Source of the DNA: Paracoccaceae bacterium
GTDB taxonomy: Bacteria; Pseudomonadota; Alphaproteobacteria; Rhodobacterales; Rhodobacteraceae
NCBI GenBank assembly: GCA_019911965.1
Contig: JAIOJF010000058.1
Span: 1-42,063, forward strand
Length of the DNA: 42,063 bases
Direction: 5' to 3'
The notes beneath the pieces are model-generated. The model worked only from the letters and a program-made list of their open reading frames with translations, ran no database searches and was not told the origin of the DNA. The translations under genes and the position numbers were made by a program. How positions within the stretch are numbered: position 1 is the first letter of the stretch; each line of letters begins with the position of its first letter. Of this stretch, positions 24,506 through 32,738 are shown in pieces.

Positions 24506-25117
24506 TCACTCCCAGATTTCCGGCTGGATCCCGCGTTCCAGCAAATCCTTCACCTTCACGCCCAGGAAGCGCTGGAAATCCATGTTCCGGTATTCGCCGC
24601 TGACCACATATTCCAGCGACGTCAGGTAGTGGAATGGCCTCAGATACCCCGGCAGGCGGAACACCTCGGCCTCGGCGCGTGATTTGGCCCCGGTATTGGC
24701 GGCGGCGAAGATGATCGTGGTCGGGGTGAACTGCGCCCCCCATTTCAGCACCAGATCGCGTTCTTCCATCTCCTCACCGTCGAAATCCACCGTCCCGCGC
24801 GAGCCGTAAAGATCAAGCTGCACCACGACGTAATGTTCCTGAATGAAGTCGGTGATCTCGGGCTTGGCAAAGTTGACCCGGTGCAATTCGCGGCAATAGG
24901 GGCAGCCATCCTGTTCAATGATCACCATCAGATGCTTGCCCTGTTCGGCGGCCTCGGCCAGATCGTCGCCGAATTCCAGAAACGAATCGTGAAACCAGGT
25001 CTGCTTGTGCAGACCGTCATCGCTGATCAGCAGGCCGTCATCGCCCGCGCCGTGAACCGGCAGCGCCAACGCCCAAATGGCGGCCAGCGCCATCAGGAAA
25101 TGTCGTGAATGCAGCAT
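24506..25117 (-). CDS. Second SoxW-like periplasmic thioredoxin
   Basis: The product is 203 residues long with a signal peptide and a thioredoxin active site CPYC (C72, C75) in MVIIEQDGCPYCRELHR. It is an evident paralogue of the SoxW at 29288-29869: both share DDGLHK, GDDLAEA, the CxYC site, VQLDLYG/VQLNLFG, TDFDG-like segments and a PT(T/M)I/MF cis-proline loop. It lies 97 bases after soxB, where Rhodobacteraceae clusters usually continue with soxC. GGAGGGG precedes the ATG. It may reduce SoxYZ or maintain cytochromes of the Sox system; which partner it serves is not visible. Confidence 0.82.
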   Translation of the reverse strand: MLHSRHFLMALAAIWALALPVHGAGDDGLLISDDGLHKQTWFHDSFLEFGDDLAEAAEQGKHLMVIIEQDGCPYCRELHRVNFAKPEITDFIQEHYVVVQLDLYGSRGTVDFDGEEMEERDLVLKWGAQFTPTTIIFAAANTGAKSRAEAEVFRLPGYLRPFHYLTSLEYVVSGEYRNMDFQRFLGVKVKDLLERGIQPEIWE

Positions 25118-25214
25118 TTTACCCCTCCCTGTTTGCCCTCGACACTATCACAACCATCTTTCCGCGCAAAACCAGGACTGACCATGCGGCAATCACATTC
25201 CCGCGTGCCGCGCC

Positions 25215-26918
25215 TCAGGCCCCCAGCACCTTCACGCTGCCGGAGGGCTGCACCGAAACGGTGCCCAGCCGGCGGATATGATCCTCGACCAGGTCCCAGA
25301 TCATCGGCCCCTCGGTGCCGGGATTGACGCTGGCCCAGCCAGCCACGACGTAGGACCTTGCAGGATCAATCGCCTCGCCGGTTTTCAGCAAGGTCATGTC
25401 AGACACCCGCGCACCCTGACGTTTCGAGACATCGAAACTGAAGCCCATGCCGCCGATGCGCACCATGTCGCCGCCCTGCTGGTAATAGGGATCGGGGTTG
25501 AACAGGTTGTCGCCGACATCCTCCAGCACCACCTTCAGAAACTCGCCGGTCATCTCGGTGCGATAGGCCTGCCCGTAGGTCATCGAGGTAACGCCGAAGA
25601 TATCCTCGCGCGTGATCGCCTGTCCCGGCAGCACGGATGGCCCCCAGCGCACGCCCGGCGACATCGAGATATCCGCCTCGCGTTCCTCCAGCAGCGCCTG
25701 GCAGATCAGATCGTCCCATGTGCCCGCGAAATTGCCGCGCCGGTAGAGCGTGGTATCGGCATCGGTATGGCCGATCACCTCTGTCAACTGGTCCAGATAA
25801 GGCGCGCGCTGTGTATCAATCAGCGCTGCCACATCCGCATCCGGTGCGATCACATCCGCGAAGATCGGGATCAGCTTGTGGCGGAAGCCCATCATGCGCC
25901 CGTCGCGCACATCCAGATCGACACGGCTGACAAACTTGCCGTTGCTGCCCGAGGCGATGACGATGGTATCGCCCACCACCACCGGTTCGGGCACCGCATC
26001 ATGCGTGTGGCCGGCCAGGATCACGTCAATTCCCTGCACCCGCGCCGCCATCTGCTTGTCCACATCAAAGCCGTTATGCGACAGCAGCACCACAAGTTCG
26101 GCCCCCTTGGCGCGAACCTCGTCCACCACCTCCTGCATACGTTCCTCGCGGATACCGAAAGAATAGCCGGGGAACATCCAGGACGGATTGGCGATGGCGG
26201 TATAGGGCAGGGCCTGACCGATCACCGCCACCTGCACACCGCCGCGCTCGAACATCTTGTAAGGCGCGAAAATCTCGGACGGCTCGTTCCATTCCGCATC
26301 GTAGATATTGGCCCCCAGCGCCGCGAAGGGCAGACCGGCCACGATATCCTCGATCCGCTCCGCGCCAAGGGTGAACTCCCAATGGAAGGTCATCGCGTCG
26401 GGCTTCAGCGCGTTCATCACGTTCACCACGTCCTGCCCGGCGGTGTGGTAGCAGGTATAGGATCCATGCCAGGTGTCGCCGCCATCCAGGAACAAGGCGT
26501 CGGGGCGGTCGGCGCGGATCGCCTTCAGCACTGTTGCCACCCGGTCCAGACCACCCATCCGCCCGTAACTCTGCGCCAGCGCGGCGAAATCGTCATGGGT
26601 CAGGGCATAGGCGGCGGCACTTCCATCCTCGATACCGTAGCGCCGGCGAAACTCGGCACCGGTCAGATGCGGTGCCTGACCCTTCGCCGCGCCGACCCCG
26701 ATATTGAATTCCGGCTCGCGGAAATAGACCGGCTTGAGCTGCGCGTGAATGTCGGTGATATGCACCAGCGAGACATTGCCGAAGGTATCAAACTCCAGCA
26801 GCTTGTCCTGCGTCAGCACCTGCTGGGCAGCCAGCCGCGACCAGTTGCCAAAGCCGCTGGCCCCGTAAAGCGCGGCGGTGGCCATCGAGGCCTGAAGGAA
26901 ATCGCGGCGTGAAATCAT
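25215..26918 (-). CDS. soxB: SoxB, thiosulfohydrolase
   Basis: This 567-residue periplasmic enzyme hydrolyses the sulfate group from sulfur carried on SoxY. It begins with a twin-arginine signal (SRRDFLQAS), fitting its export after folding with its dimanganese centre. Metal-site motifs are in order: HITDIHAQ (D56, H58), FLDGGDTWHGS (near 148), FHWEFTLG (near 179), SHNGFD, and GHTHD. GGAGC precedes ATG 26918. A weak terminator hairpin lies between soxA and soxB, so soxB may have lower or separate expression. Length and motifs are normal for the family. Confidence 0.96.
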   Translation of the reverse strand: MISRRDFLQASMATAALYGASGFGNWSRLAAQQVLTQDKLLEFDTFGNVSLVHITDIHAQLKPVYFREPEFNIGVGAAKGQAPHLTGAEFRRRYGIEDGSAAAYALTHDDFAALAQSYGRMGGLDRVATVLKAIRADRPDALFLDGGDTWHGSYTCYHTAGQDVVNVMNALKPDAMTFHWEFTLGAERIEDIVAGLPFAALGANIYDAEWNEPSEIFAPYKMFERGGVQVAVIGQALPYTAIANPSWMFPGYSFGIREERMQEVVDEVRAKGAELVVLLSHNGFDVDKQMAARVQGIDVILAGHTHDAVPEPVVVGDTIVIASGSNGKFVSRVDLDVRDGRMMGFRHKLIPIFADVIAPDADVAALIDTQRAPYLDQLTEVIGHTDADTTLYRRGNFAGTWDDLICQALLEEREADISMSPGVRWGPSVLPGQAITREDIFGVTSMTYGQAYRTEMTGEFLKVVLEDVGDNLFNPDPYYQQGGDMVRIGGMGFSFDVSKRQGARVSDMTLLKTGEAIDPARSYVVAGWASVNPGTEGPMIWDLVEDHIRRLGTVSVQPSGSVKVLGA

Positions 26919-26969
26919 CGAAATGCTCCTGTCCTGTCCCGCCGCACGGACCAGCGCGGAGGTTGAATG

Positions 26970-27002
26970 AAAAGGCCCTCCCCCGGTGGCAGGGAAGGGC
27001 CT
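26970..27002 (-). terminator. Hairpin with TTTT between soxA and soxB
   Basis: On the minus strand AGGCCCTTCCC pairs with GGGGGAGGGCCT around a nine-base loop with one mismatch, followed by TTTTCATT. It is oriented to end soxXYZA transcription before soxB, perhaps partially. Confidence 0.6.
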
Positions 27003-27032
27003 GATGTCGAAATGTCCGGACCGGACCGCGCG

Positions 27033-27881
27033 TCAGTTGCGCACCGACGGCGCCTCGACCGACAGGCCATTGCCGCGCGATGCCACATACAATTCCAGCG
27101 CGGTGAATTCAGGCGAGCCTTCCTTGTAGGTCTCCGCCCGGGTATCGCGCACGCAGCCCTTGAACCGTGCATGGATCGAGTTCAGCTTGGCGTTCTTCAG
27201 CCGGTATACCGGAAAGCCGTTGATCTGGCCCTGCGACAGGTGATCGGCGCGGATCATGTTGCCGTAATTGTCCTCGTGGCAATTGGCGCAGGACAGTTCA
27301 AGCTGGCCGGTGCGGGTGTAGTACAATTCCTTGCCGGCCTCCCAGAACGGTGCCGCCGCGCCGTCGATGGCGACATTCACCGGCATGCCGCGCGACTGCA
27401 ACGAGATCAGCGCCGTCATGTCCACCATCGAGCCGGAATTCCAGCCCCACGATTCCGCGCCCATGCGCTCGGTGCGGCAATTGTTGATATACATCTCCAG
27501 CGTCCACAACTCGCCGTTCTCTGCGTTGACCTTCGGCATGACGGCGCGAACGCCCTTCATGCTGGCCGCATCGCCGTGGCAATCGGCGCAGGATTTCCCG
27601 GCCGAACCCTCCGGCAAGGACCAGGTTTCCCAGGCGGAATCCACCGATGTGAAGCCCGGATTCTCGAAATCGTCCATCTGCAATCGCTGGGTTTCGACGG
27701 TGCGGAACAGCCAGCCCGACAGCAATTCGGGCAGCGGTGACCAGGCCGGCGGTGCCGCCCTGACGATCATTTCTTCTTCGCCGTTGATGATCAGGCGTGC
27801 ATCTTCATCCGCCGATGCGGCCTGGCCCAGCGACAAGGCGGCGAACGCCCCGATCGCTGCGGCTTTTGCAAGCATTCCCAT
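27033..27881 (-). CDS. soxA: SoxA, di-haem cytochrome of SoxAX
   Basis: This 282-residue periplasmic cytochrome c forms the SoxAX complex that oxidatively couples thiosulfate to SoxY. A signal peptide ends near residue 23. Two haem sites are present: C98-C101-H102 (CADCH) and C198-C201-H202 (CANCH). C243 in KGCVRDTRAE is the conserved active-site cysteine persulfide ligand of the second haem, and C135 (NNCRTE) is the likely distal ligand of the first. GGGAG precedes ATG 27881. It follows soxZ by 33 bases. This is the two-haem version seen in Paracoccus relatives. Confidence 0.96.
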   Translation of the reverse strand: MGMLAKAAAIGAFAALSLGQAASADEDARLIINGEEEMIVRAAPPAWSPLPELLSGWLFRTVETQRLQMDDFENPGFTSVDSAWETWSLPEGSAGKSCADCHGDAASMKGVRAVMPKVNAENGELWTLEMYINNCRTERMGAESWGWNSGSMVDMTALISLQSRGMPVNVAIDGAAAPFWEAGKELYYTRTGQLELSCANCHEDNYGNMIRADHLSQGQINGFPVYRLKNAKLNSIHARFKGCVRDTRAETYKEGSPEFTALELYVASRGNGLSVEAPSVRN

Positions 27882-27914
27882 TTTGTTGAACTCCCTGATA
27901 TTATTGTTATTCTT

Positions 27915-28241
27915 TTAGCCGATGGCGATTGCGTTGGACGCCTCGTAGACCGATCCGTCATCGTCGCGCCACGTCATTGCCAGATCGCCGGCTTCCTGAA
28001 TGCTCATCTCGAATTCGATATACGGATTGGCCGAGATCGAAGGTTCCAGTTTCGCACTCATCACCGGCTTTCCGTTGAAGGTGACCTCGAACATGTTGAT
28101 GATCTGGCGGGGGATTTTGTCGCCATTCTTGTCCTTGCGCTGACCGGTTTCCATATCGTGGTTGATCAGTGTCTTGACGGTGAAGACCTCGCCCGCCGCA
28201 ACGGATTTCGGGGCTTTCACGCGGGGTTTGATTTGTGCCAT
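27915..28241 (-). CDS. soxZ: SoxZ, carrier partner subunit
   Basis: This 108-residue protein is an Ig-like beta sandwich that binds SoxY to form the sulfur carrier. It has no signal peptide because SoxYZ is exported as a complex on the SoxY Tat signal. Characteristic stretches are VKTLINHDMETGQRKDKNGDKIPRQIINMFEVTFNGKPV and YIEFEMSIQEAGDLAMTWRDDDG. GGAGA precedes the ATG. It lies 24 bases after soxY. Confidence 0.95.
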   Translation of the reverse strand: MAQIKPRVKAPKSVAAGEVFTVKTLINHDMETGQRKDKNGDKIPRQIINMFEVTFNGKPVMSAKLEPSISANPYIEFEMSIQEAGDLAMTWRDDDGSVYEASNAIAIG

Positions 28242-28265
28242 TTTCGTTTCTCCGAAGTTCGAGGA

Positions 28266-28691
28266 TCAGCCGCCGCAGCCGCCGATGGTAACCTTGACCG
28301 CACGCGCGGCCCGCACGAATGACCCATCCGCCATCTTGGCAACTGCCAGCACGTTCTGGGTGCCGGCCAGCCGGATGCGGGTGGCGGCGGTTCCTGCCGC
28401 GCCTTCGCCGAATGTGAAGGTGGCCACGCCGGGGCTCGGATTGCCTTCGGACAATACCAGGATCGCCACCGCGCCCGGCGCGGATACCGAGATCGGCACG
28501 GTATTGCCGTTTTCGGCGATTTCCGGCGCAACCAGGTCGATGCCGCCGTCAGTGACCGCCGCGCCGCCGGTAAAGGCGTTCAGGGCCTCGGCCGCCGCTT
28601 CCGGCGTCGCCATCGCAAAATCGACCGGGATCAGCGAAACGGTAACCGCCGCGCCGCCGATGGCCAGGATATTCCTTCTGGACAGGTTCAT
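28266..28691 (-). CDS. soxY: SoxY, sulfur carrier protein
   Basis: The product is 141 residues long and carries sulfur intermediates covalently on a C-terminal cysteine. It ends TIGGCGG, the swinging-arm motif that defines SoxY, and starts with a twin-arginine signal (NLSRRNILAIGG). The start at 28691 has GGGGGAG before it; an ATG 14 codons upstream would precede the Tat signal and overlap soxX, so it is rejected. soxX ends 13 bases before it. Confidence 0.96.
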   Translation of the reverse strand: MNLSRRNILAIGGAAVTVSLIPVDFAMATPEAAAEALNAFTGGAAVTDGGIDLVAPEIAENGNTVPISVSAPGAVAILVLSEGNPSPGVATFTFGEGAAGTAATRIRLAGTQNVLAVAKMADGSFVRAARAVKVTIGGCGG

Positions 28692-28704
28692 GGATGTCTC
28701 CCCC

Positions 28705-29190
28705 TTAGTCCTTGAGCGTTTGAAGATAGGCAACGACGTCCTCGATCTGCTGGGCCGTCAGAAGCGTGCTGAGTTCGTCTTCGGATGCCGCCTTGCCGGT
28801 ATAGGCATTCCCCGGGCGGATATATCCGGATTTCTTGTAAAACGACGGCATCATGGAGCCATCGAAGGTTTTCTTGGCATCCGATACGATGCCGCGAAGC
28901 TGTGCCTCGGTCCAGCGCGATCCGGCACCGTCAAGCGTCGGGCCGATTTCGCCGTGAAAGGCAAACTCGCTCAATGACGAAACCGTGTGGCAGGCGATGC
29001 AATTGCCCAGCCCGCGGGTCGTCATGACCTTCTTGCCCGCAGCGGGATCGCCCGCCATGCCGGACAAGGATACTGCAACCGCGCCGTCGTCATATACGAC
29101 ATCGCCCGCGGCCACGTCGCCCGCCCAGCCTGCATTGGCAAGCGCCAAGGCAAATACCGGAACAAGGGCCAGTTTGAGTGGCTTCATCAT
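28705..29190 (-). CDS. soxX: SoxX, mono-haem cytochrome of SoxAX
   Basis: The product is 161 residues long with a signal peptide (KPLKLALVPVFALALANAGWAGD), one haem site C64-C67-H68 (CIACH) and a Met ligand in the GSMMPSFYK segment (113 or 114). It is the partner that passes electrons from SoxA to cytochrome c. GGGAGGAA lies just before the ATG. It is the first gene of the soxXYZA unit, downstream of a 97-base gap from soxW that should contain its promoter. Confidence 0.95.
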   Translation of the reverse strand: MMKPLKLALVPVFALALANAGWAGDVAAGDVVYDDGAVAVSLSGMAGDPAAGKKVMTTRGLGNCIACHTVSSLSEFAFHGEIGPTLDGAGSRWTEAQLRGIVSDAKKTFDGSMMPSFYKKSGYIRPGNAYTGKAASEDELSTLLTAQQIEDVVAYLQTLKD

Positions 29191-29287
29191 TTCCTCCCTG
29201 AATTGTTCTTATTCCCTGACGTTAGGGCAATATGTCGCGCCGCACAAGATAAATTCAATTCCTTGCATACGATGGCCCGAAACCCCG
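29191..29287 (-). promoter_or_regulatory. soxW-soxX intergenic region, likely SoxR target
   Basis: This 97-base gap must carry the promoter of soxXYZA on the minus strand. It contains GAAT (29200-29203) and ATTC (29211-29214) with seven bases between, and an AT-rich GATAAATTCAATTC. In Paracoccus pantotrophus SoxR is known to bind both the soxW-soxX and soxS-soxV gaps. Exact sites here are not certain. Confidence 0.45.
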
Positions 29288-29869
29288 TCATTCACCCTTT
29301 GCCCGCCGCTCGTTGATCATGCGGGCATGGTAATGCTGAAAGTGCTCATCCGTGTCGTAACCGCGCTCCAGGATCCAGGTCAACAGATCATAGGTCGTGC
29401 CCCGCCCGAACGCCCCCGGCATCGTTGCCACCGCGCCACGCGCGGCATTGCCGTCTTCGGGCGCGGATTCGGGCATGAACATCATGGTCGGGGTAAAGAA
29501 GATGCCCCAACGTTTTGCCATCTCGCGCTCGCTGAGCGTGGTGCCGTCGAAATCGGTCACTTCGACATCGCCGAACAGGTTCAACTGCACAAAGAAGTAT
29601 TTCTCGCGGATCAGCGCGTCGATCTCGGGATCGGTGAACACGTCGGTATGCATCTTGGTGCAATAGATGCATCCGCGCTGTTCCCAGATCAGCACCAGGC
29701 GACGGCCCTCCGCCTCGGCTTCGGCCAGATCGTCGCCCAGGTCCTTGAAGGTCTCGCGCAGCCAGCCGGGCTTGTGCAGCCCGTCATCGCCCAGCGGCAC
29801 ATCGCCAGAGGCCAGCGCCGGCAGCGCCAGCAGGCACAGGGCGGCAAGGGTAGTCAGCAGGCGTGTCAT
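29288..29869 (-). CDS. soxW: SoxW, periplasmic thioredoxin
   Basis: This 193-residue protein has a signal peptide and thioredoxin site CIYC (C67, C70) in IWEQRGCIYCTKMH. The cis-proline loop FTPTMMF and VQLNLFGDVEVTDFDG are as in SoxW of Paracoccus. It receives electrons from SoxV and keeps Sox components reduced. ACGGAGA precedes the ATG. It follows soxV by 25 bases. A paralogue with CPYC lies at 24506-25117. Confidence 0.92.
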   Translation of the reverse strand: MTRLLTTLAALCLLALPALASGDVPLGDDGLHKPGWLRETFKDLGDDLAEAEAEGRRLVLIWEQRGCIYCTKMHTDVFTDPEIDALIREKYFFVQLNLFGDVEVTDFDGTTLSEREMAKRWGIFFTPTMMFMPESAPEDGNAARGAVATMPGAFGRGTTYDLLTWILERGYDTDEHFQHYHARMINERRAKGE

Positions 29870-29894
29870 TTGAATCTCCGTTCTTGGGCCGTCA

Positions 29895-30629
29895 CTATTT
29901 CAGCGTACCGCTCCAGTCGAAATTGTCGATCATCCATTGCGCGATGATCGAGACCGAATTGGTGGCGATCAGGATGGCGAAGACGATCAGCAGCACCCCC
30001 ATCACCTTCTCGACATAGCCGAGATACCGGCGGTTGCGCTGCATCCACATCAGGAACGGCGTGGCGAAGAACGAGGCGATGACGAACGGTGCCGTCATGC
30101 CTGCGCCATAGGCCAGCAACAGCGTGCCGCCCTTCCACAGGCTGTCCTGCCCGCTGGCCAGCATCAGGATCGCCGCCAGGGCCGGGCCGACGCAGGGCGT
30201 CCAGCCAAAGCCGAAGGCCAGGCCCATCAGATAGGCCCCGATTATGGAACTGGGCTGGGTATCGGTCTCGATCCGCGCTTCGCGGTACAACAGCGGAATG
30301 CGCAGGATGCCCAGGAAATGCAGGCCGAACAGCGTCAGCAAGGCCGCCGCGAAATATTTCAGCACATCCATCCAGGCCCGCAACGCCTGTCCCAGCGCGG
30401 TTGCCCCCAGCCCCAGCAGCACGAAGATCGTGGTCACGCCGAAGGCGAAGAACAGCGCCGAGATCACCAGCCGTCGCTGCGCACCCCTGGCAATCCGGTC
30501 GCCCTGAAGTTCGGACATCGAAATGCCGGCCATGTAGCAGAAATAAAACGGCACCAGCGGCAGGATGCAGGGGCTGAGGAAAGACAGCAGCCCCGCCAGC
30601 ACCGCCCCGCCATAGGAAATATCGAACAT
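29895..30629 (-). CDS. soxV: SoxV, CcdA-type membrane thiol transporter
   Basis: The product (244 residues) has six hydrophobic helices and the two redox cysteines of the CcdA family, in LLSFLSPCILPLVPF and GWTPCVGPAL. It moves reducing equivalents from cytoplasmic thioredoxin to SoxW. I use ATG 30629 (FDISYGGAVLAG), which has AAGGA nine bases before it and matches family N-termini. An earlier ATG at 30662 lies inside the palindrome shared with soxS and has no ribosome site. soxS is divergent. Confidence 0.92.
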   Translation of the reverse strand: MFDISYGGAVLAGLLSFLSPCILPLVPFYFCYMAGISMSELQGDRIARGAQRRLVISALFFAFGVTTIFVLLGLGATALGQALRAWMDVLKYFAAALLTLFGLHFLGILRIPLLYREARIETDTQPSSIIGAYLMGLAFGFGWTPCVGPALAAILMLASGQDSLWKGGTLLLAYGAGMTAPFVIASFFATPFLMWMQRNRRYLGYVEKVMGVLLIVFAILIATNSVSIIAQWMIDNFDWSGTLK

Positions 30630-30657
30630 TGCGCCGAATCCTTGCTTGTCCGCAATA

Positions 30658-30683
30658 TTCATATTAGAATTTGTCTATATGAA
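30658..30683. promoter_or_regulatory. Inverted repeat between soxV and soxS (candidate SoxR operator)
   Basis: TTCATAT (30658-30664) and ATATGAA (30677-30683) form a perfect seven-base inverted repeat with twelve bases between. The inner ATTC-N6-GAAT at 30657-30670 is a second, overlapping symmetry. The site lies between divergent soxV and soxS and fits ArsR-type operators. A related ATATGAA occurs at 32739-32745. Confidence 0.6.
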
Positions 30684-30716
30684 CAACAACCTTAACATCA
30701 CGCTTTCGGTGGCAAC

Positions 30717-31085
30717 TTGGCTTATCTGATCCGCGCCGCGCTGATGCTGGTCGCCTGGGGATTTCTGGCGCTGGCGGCAGCGGCGGAAACCCGGCTGGTG
30801 ATGTTCGATGCCGATGGCTGTTCGTGGTGCCTGAAATGGCATCGCGAAATCGGCGGGGTCTATCCCCTGACCGAAGAAGGCCGCCGCGCGCCGCTGGTCG
30901 TGCTGGATATCTCCGATCCGGTTCCGGCGGACATGCAGTTCAGCCACAGGCCGCGCTACACGCCGACATTCGTGCTGATCGAGGATGGTGTCGAGATCGC
31001 CCGGATCGAAGGCTATCCCGGCGAGGATTTCTTCTGGGGCCTTCTGGAAATGATGCTGCAACAGGCCGTTGCCGGGCAGGGCTGA
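30717..31085 (+). CDS. soxS: SoxS, periplasmic thioredoxin-like protein
   Basis: This 122-residue protein (if started at TTG 30717) has a hydrophobic export signal and a CSWC site (C35, C38) in MFDADGCSWCLKWH, then RPRYTPTFVLIEDG with the cis-proline. SoxS of Paracoccus reactivates Sox enzymes by reducing disulphides. The first start in the frame is TTG; ATG at 30744 would shorten the signal to about 14 residues. Neither has a strong ribosome site. It is divergent from soxV and upstream of soxR. Confidence 0.85.
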   Translation: MAYLIRAALMLVAWGFLALAAAAETRLVMFDADGCSWCLKWHREIGGVYPLTEEGRRAPLVVLDISDPVPADMQFSHRPRYTPTFVLIEDGVEIARIEGYPGEDFFWGLLEMMLQQAVAGQG

Positions 31086-31254
31086 ACCGCATCCGCACCG
31101 CCCCGGGGCTGCGCCAAGCCGTACAATTGATTACTTGCCGCTTATGTGGCAAGCCTTGGACAGAACGCCGTGAATGGCCGCCGGGCCGCGCGGCAAACAG
31201 GCAGCAGGACGTTTTCGCGGGCCGATCCGGCGACGCGTCCACTTGAGCGGGGCG

Positions 31255-31623
31255 ATGACGCAAGAGCATTTCAAACATGGCCTCAGCGAGGCACAGATGG
31301 ACCGGATGATCGACCAGGCATTGTCGGCGGCGGATTTCCTGAAGGCGCTGGCGCATGAAGGGCGGCTGTTGATCCTGTGCCATCTGGCCTCGGGCGAGAA
31401 ATCGGTCTCGGACCTCGAAGAATTATTGCACTACCGGCAGGCGGCGGTGTCCCAGCAACTGGCGCGTCTCAGGCTGGAAGGTCTGGTCAGCTACCGGCGC
31501 GACGGCAAGGCGATCTACTATTCGCTGGTCGATGACCGATCGCGCCGGGTGATCGAACTGGTCTACGACCTGTTCTGCCTGGACGGTGACGAAACACCGG
31601 ATGTCGCCAACGTGGCGGAATAA
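31255..31623 (+). CDS. soxR: SoxR, ArsR-family sulfur-responsive repressor
   Basis: The product is 122 residues long with the ArsR winged helix: ALAHEGRLLILCHLASGEKSVSDLEELLHYRQAAVSQQLARLRLEGLVSYRRDGKAIYYSL. Its two cysteines, C42 and C108, have the same 66-residue spacing as C41 and C107 of SqrR from Rhodobacter capsulatus, which form a persulfide-induced bridge. It should therefore release DNA when sulfide or thiosulfate-derived persulfides appear. ATG 31255 follows GAGCGGGG; a longer frame upstream lacks homology. A hairpin (31134-31153) lies between it and soxS. Confidence 0.92.
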   Translation: MTQEHFKHGLSEAQMDRMIDQALSAADFLKALAHEGRLLILCHLASGEKSVSDLEELLHYRQAAVSQQLARLRLEGLVSYRRDGKAIYYSLVDDRSRRVIELVYDLFCLDGDETPDVANVAE

Positions 31624-31642
31624 TCAGGGAAGGGGTGGCGGC

Positions 31643-32689
31643 ATGGATGGCGTTTCGGTTGGCATCATCGCCGCGCTGATCGGCCTTGGCGGCGGCACGG
31701 TGCTGGGGCTGGCCGCGCGGCTTGGCGATTTCTGCACCCTCGGGGCCATCGAATCGGCGGTCTACGGCAACAACCAGACCCGCGCGCGCATGTGGGGCGT
31801 GGCGCTGGGCGTGGCGATCCTCGGCACCTTCGCGCTGGAGGCCACCGGCGTGCTGGCCTTGTCCGATACGATCTACCACGCCTTTCGCTGGAACCCGATC
31901 GCCTCGATCACCGGCGGGCTGATGTTCGGATATGGCATGGCCTTCACCGGCAATTGCGCGTTCTCCAGCCTGGCGCGAATCGGCGGCGGCGATCTGCGCG
32001 CGCTGGTCGCGGTAATCGTCATCGCGATTTTCAGCCTGATCACGCTCGGCGGGCCGCTCGCCGCAATCCGCGTGCTGATCTTTCCCGAAGCACCTGCGAC
32101 AGGTACGCAATCCTTCGCCCATCTGATTGCCGGCTGGACCGCGATTCCCGCCTTCCTGGTGGCGGCGATCATCGGGCTGATCCTGCTGGCCTGGGGGCTG
32201 CTGGATGCCGGACTGCGCCGTCGCCCGGCCTCGATATTCTGGGCGGCGATGGTCGGGCTGGCTGTGGTCAGCGGCTGGTGGGGCATGGCGCTGTTGCACG
32301 AGGCCAGCCTTGGCGGCGCGGAAGTGCAAAGCCATTCCTTTACTGCGCCGCTGGGCCGTTCGCTGATCTACCTGATGACCTCGACCGCGGGCGGCGTCAA
32401 CTTCGCGGTCGGCTCCGTCGGCGGCGTGATCCTGGGCGGCGCACTCGGCTCGCTGATCAAGGGGCAGTTCCGTTGGGAAGCCTGCGAGGACCCGCGCGAG
32501 CTTGGCCGGCAGATGTATGGCGCGGCCCTGATGGGCATCGGCGGCGTGATCGCGCTGGGCTGCACGCTGGGGCAGGGCCTGACGGCGTTTTCAACGCTGG
32601 CTTTTTCCGCCCCGGTCACGCTGGCGGCGATCATCCTCGGTGCGCTGATCGGCCTCAGGCGGCTGGTTTCTGGCTTCCAGCCGGATTGA
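31643..32689 (+). CDS. YeeE/YedE-family thiosulfate/sulfur transporter
   Basis: The product is 348 residues long with about nine or more hydrophobic helices and the duplicated architecture of full-length YeeE. Three conserved cysteines sit in GDFCTLGA (C31), GNCAFSSLARIGGGDLRA (C105) and GCTLGQGLTAFSTLA near residue 310. YeeE of Spirochaeta thermophila uses three equivalent cysteines to pass thiosulfate through the membrane. It starts 19 bases after soxR with GGAAGGGG before the ATG. It probably imports sulfur compounds under SoxR control. PmpA is another name used for such genes in sox clusters. Confidence 0.88.
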   Translation: MDGVSVGIIAALIGLGGGTVLGLAARLGDFCTLGAIESAVYGNNQTRARMWGVALGVAILGTFALEATGVLALSDTIYHAFRWNPIASITGGLMFGYGMAFTGNCAFSSLARIGGGDLRALVAVIVIAIFSLITLGGPLAAIRVLIFPEAPATGTQSFAHLIAGWTAIPAFLVAAIIGLILLAWGLLDAGLRRRPASIFWAAMVGLAVVSGWWGMALLHEASLGGAEVQSHSFTAPLGRSLIYLMTSTAGGVNFAVGSVGGVILGGALGSLIKGQFRWEACEDPRELGRQMYGAALMGIGGVIALGCTLGQGLTAFSTLAFSAPVTLAAIILGALIGLRRLVSGFQPD

Positions 32690-32738
32690 GCTTGGCGGAA
32701 ATCAGGGCCGTCAGTTCACCGGCGTATTCTGCTCAAGT

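Noticed and set aside
31174-31254. A 27-residue N-terminal extension of SoxR
   Set aside because: It is Arg- and Gly-rich with no family match. ATG 31255 has a good ribosome site and starts the usual ArsR fold.
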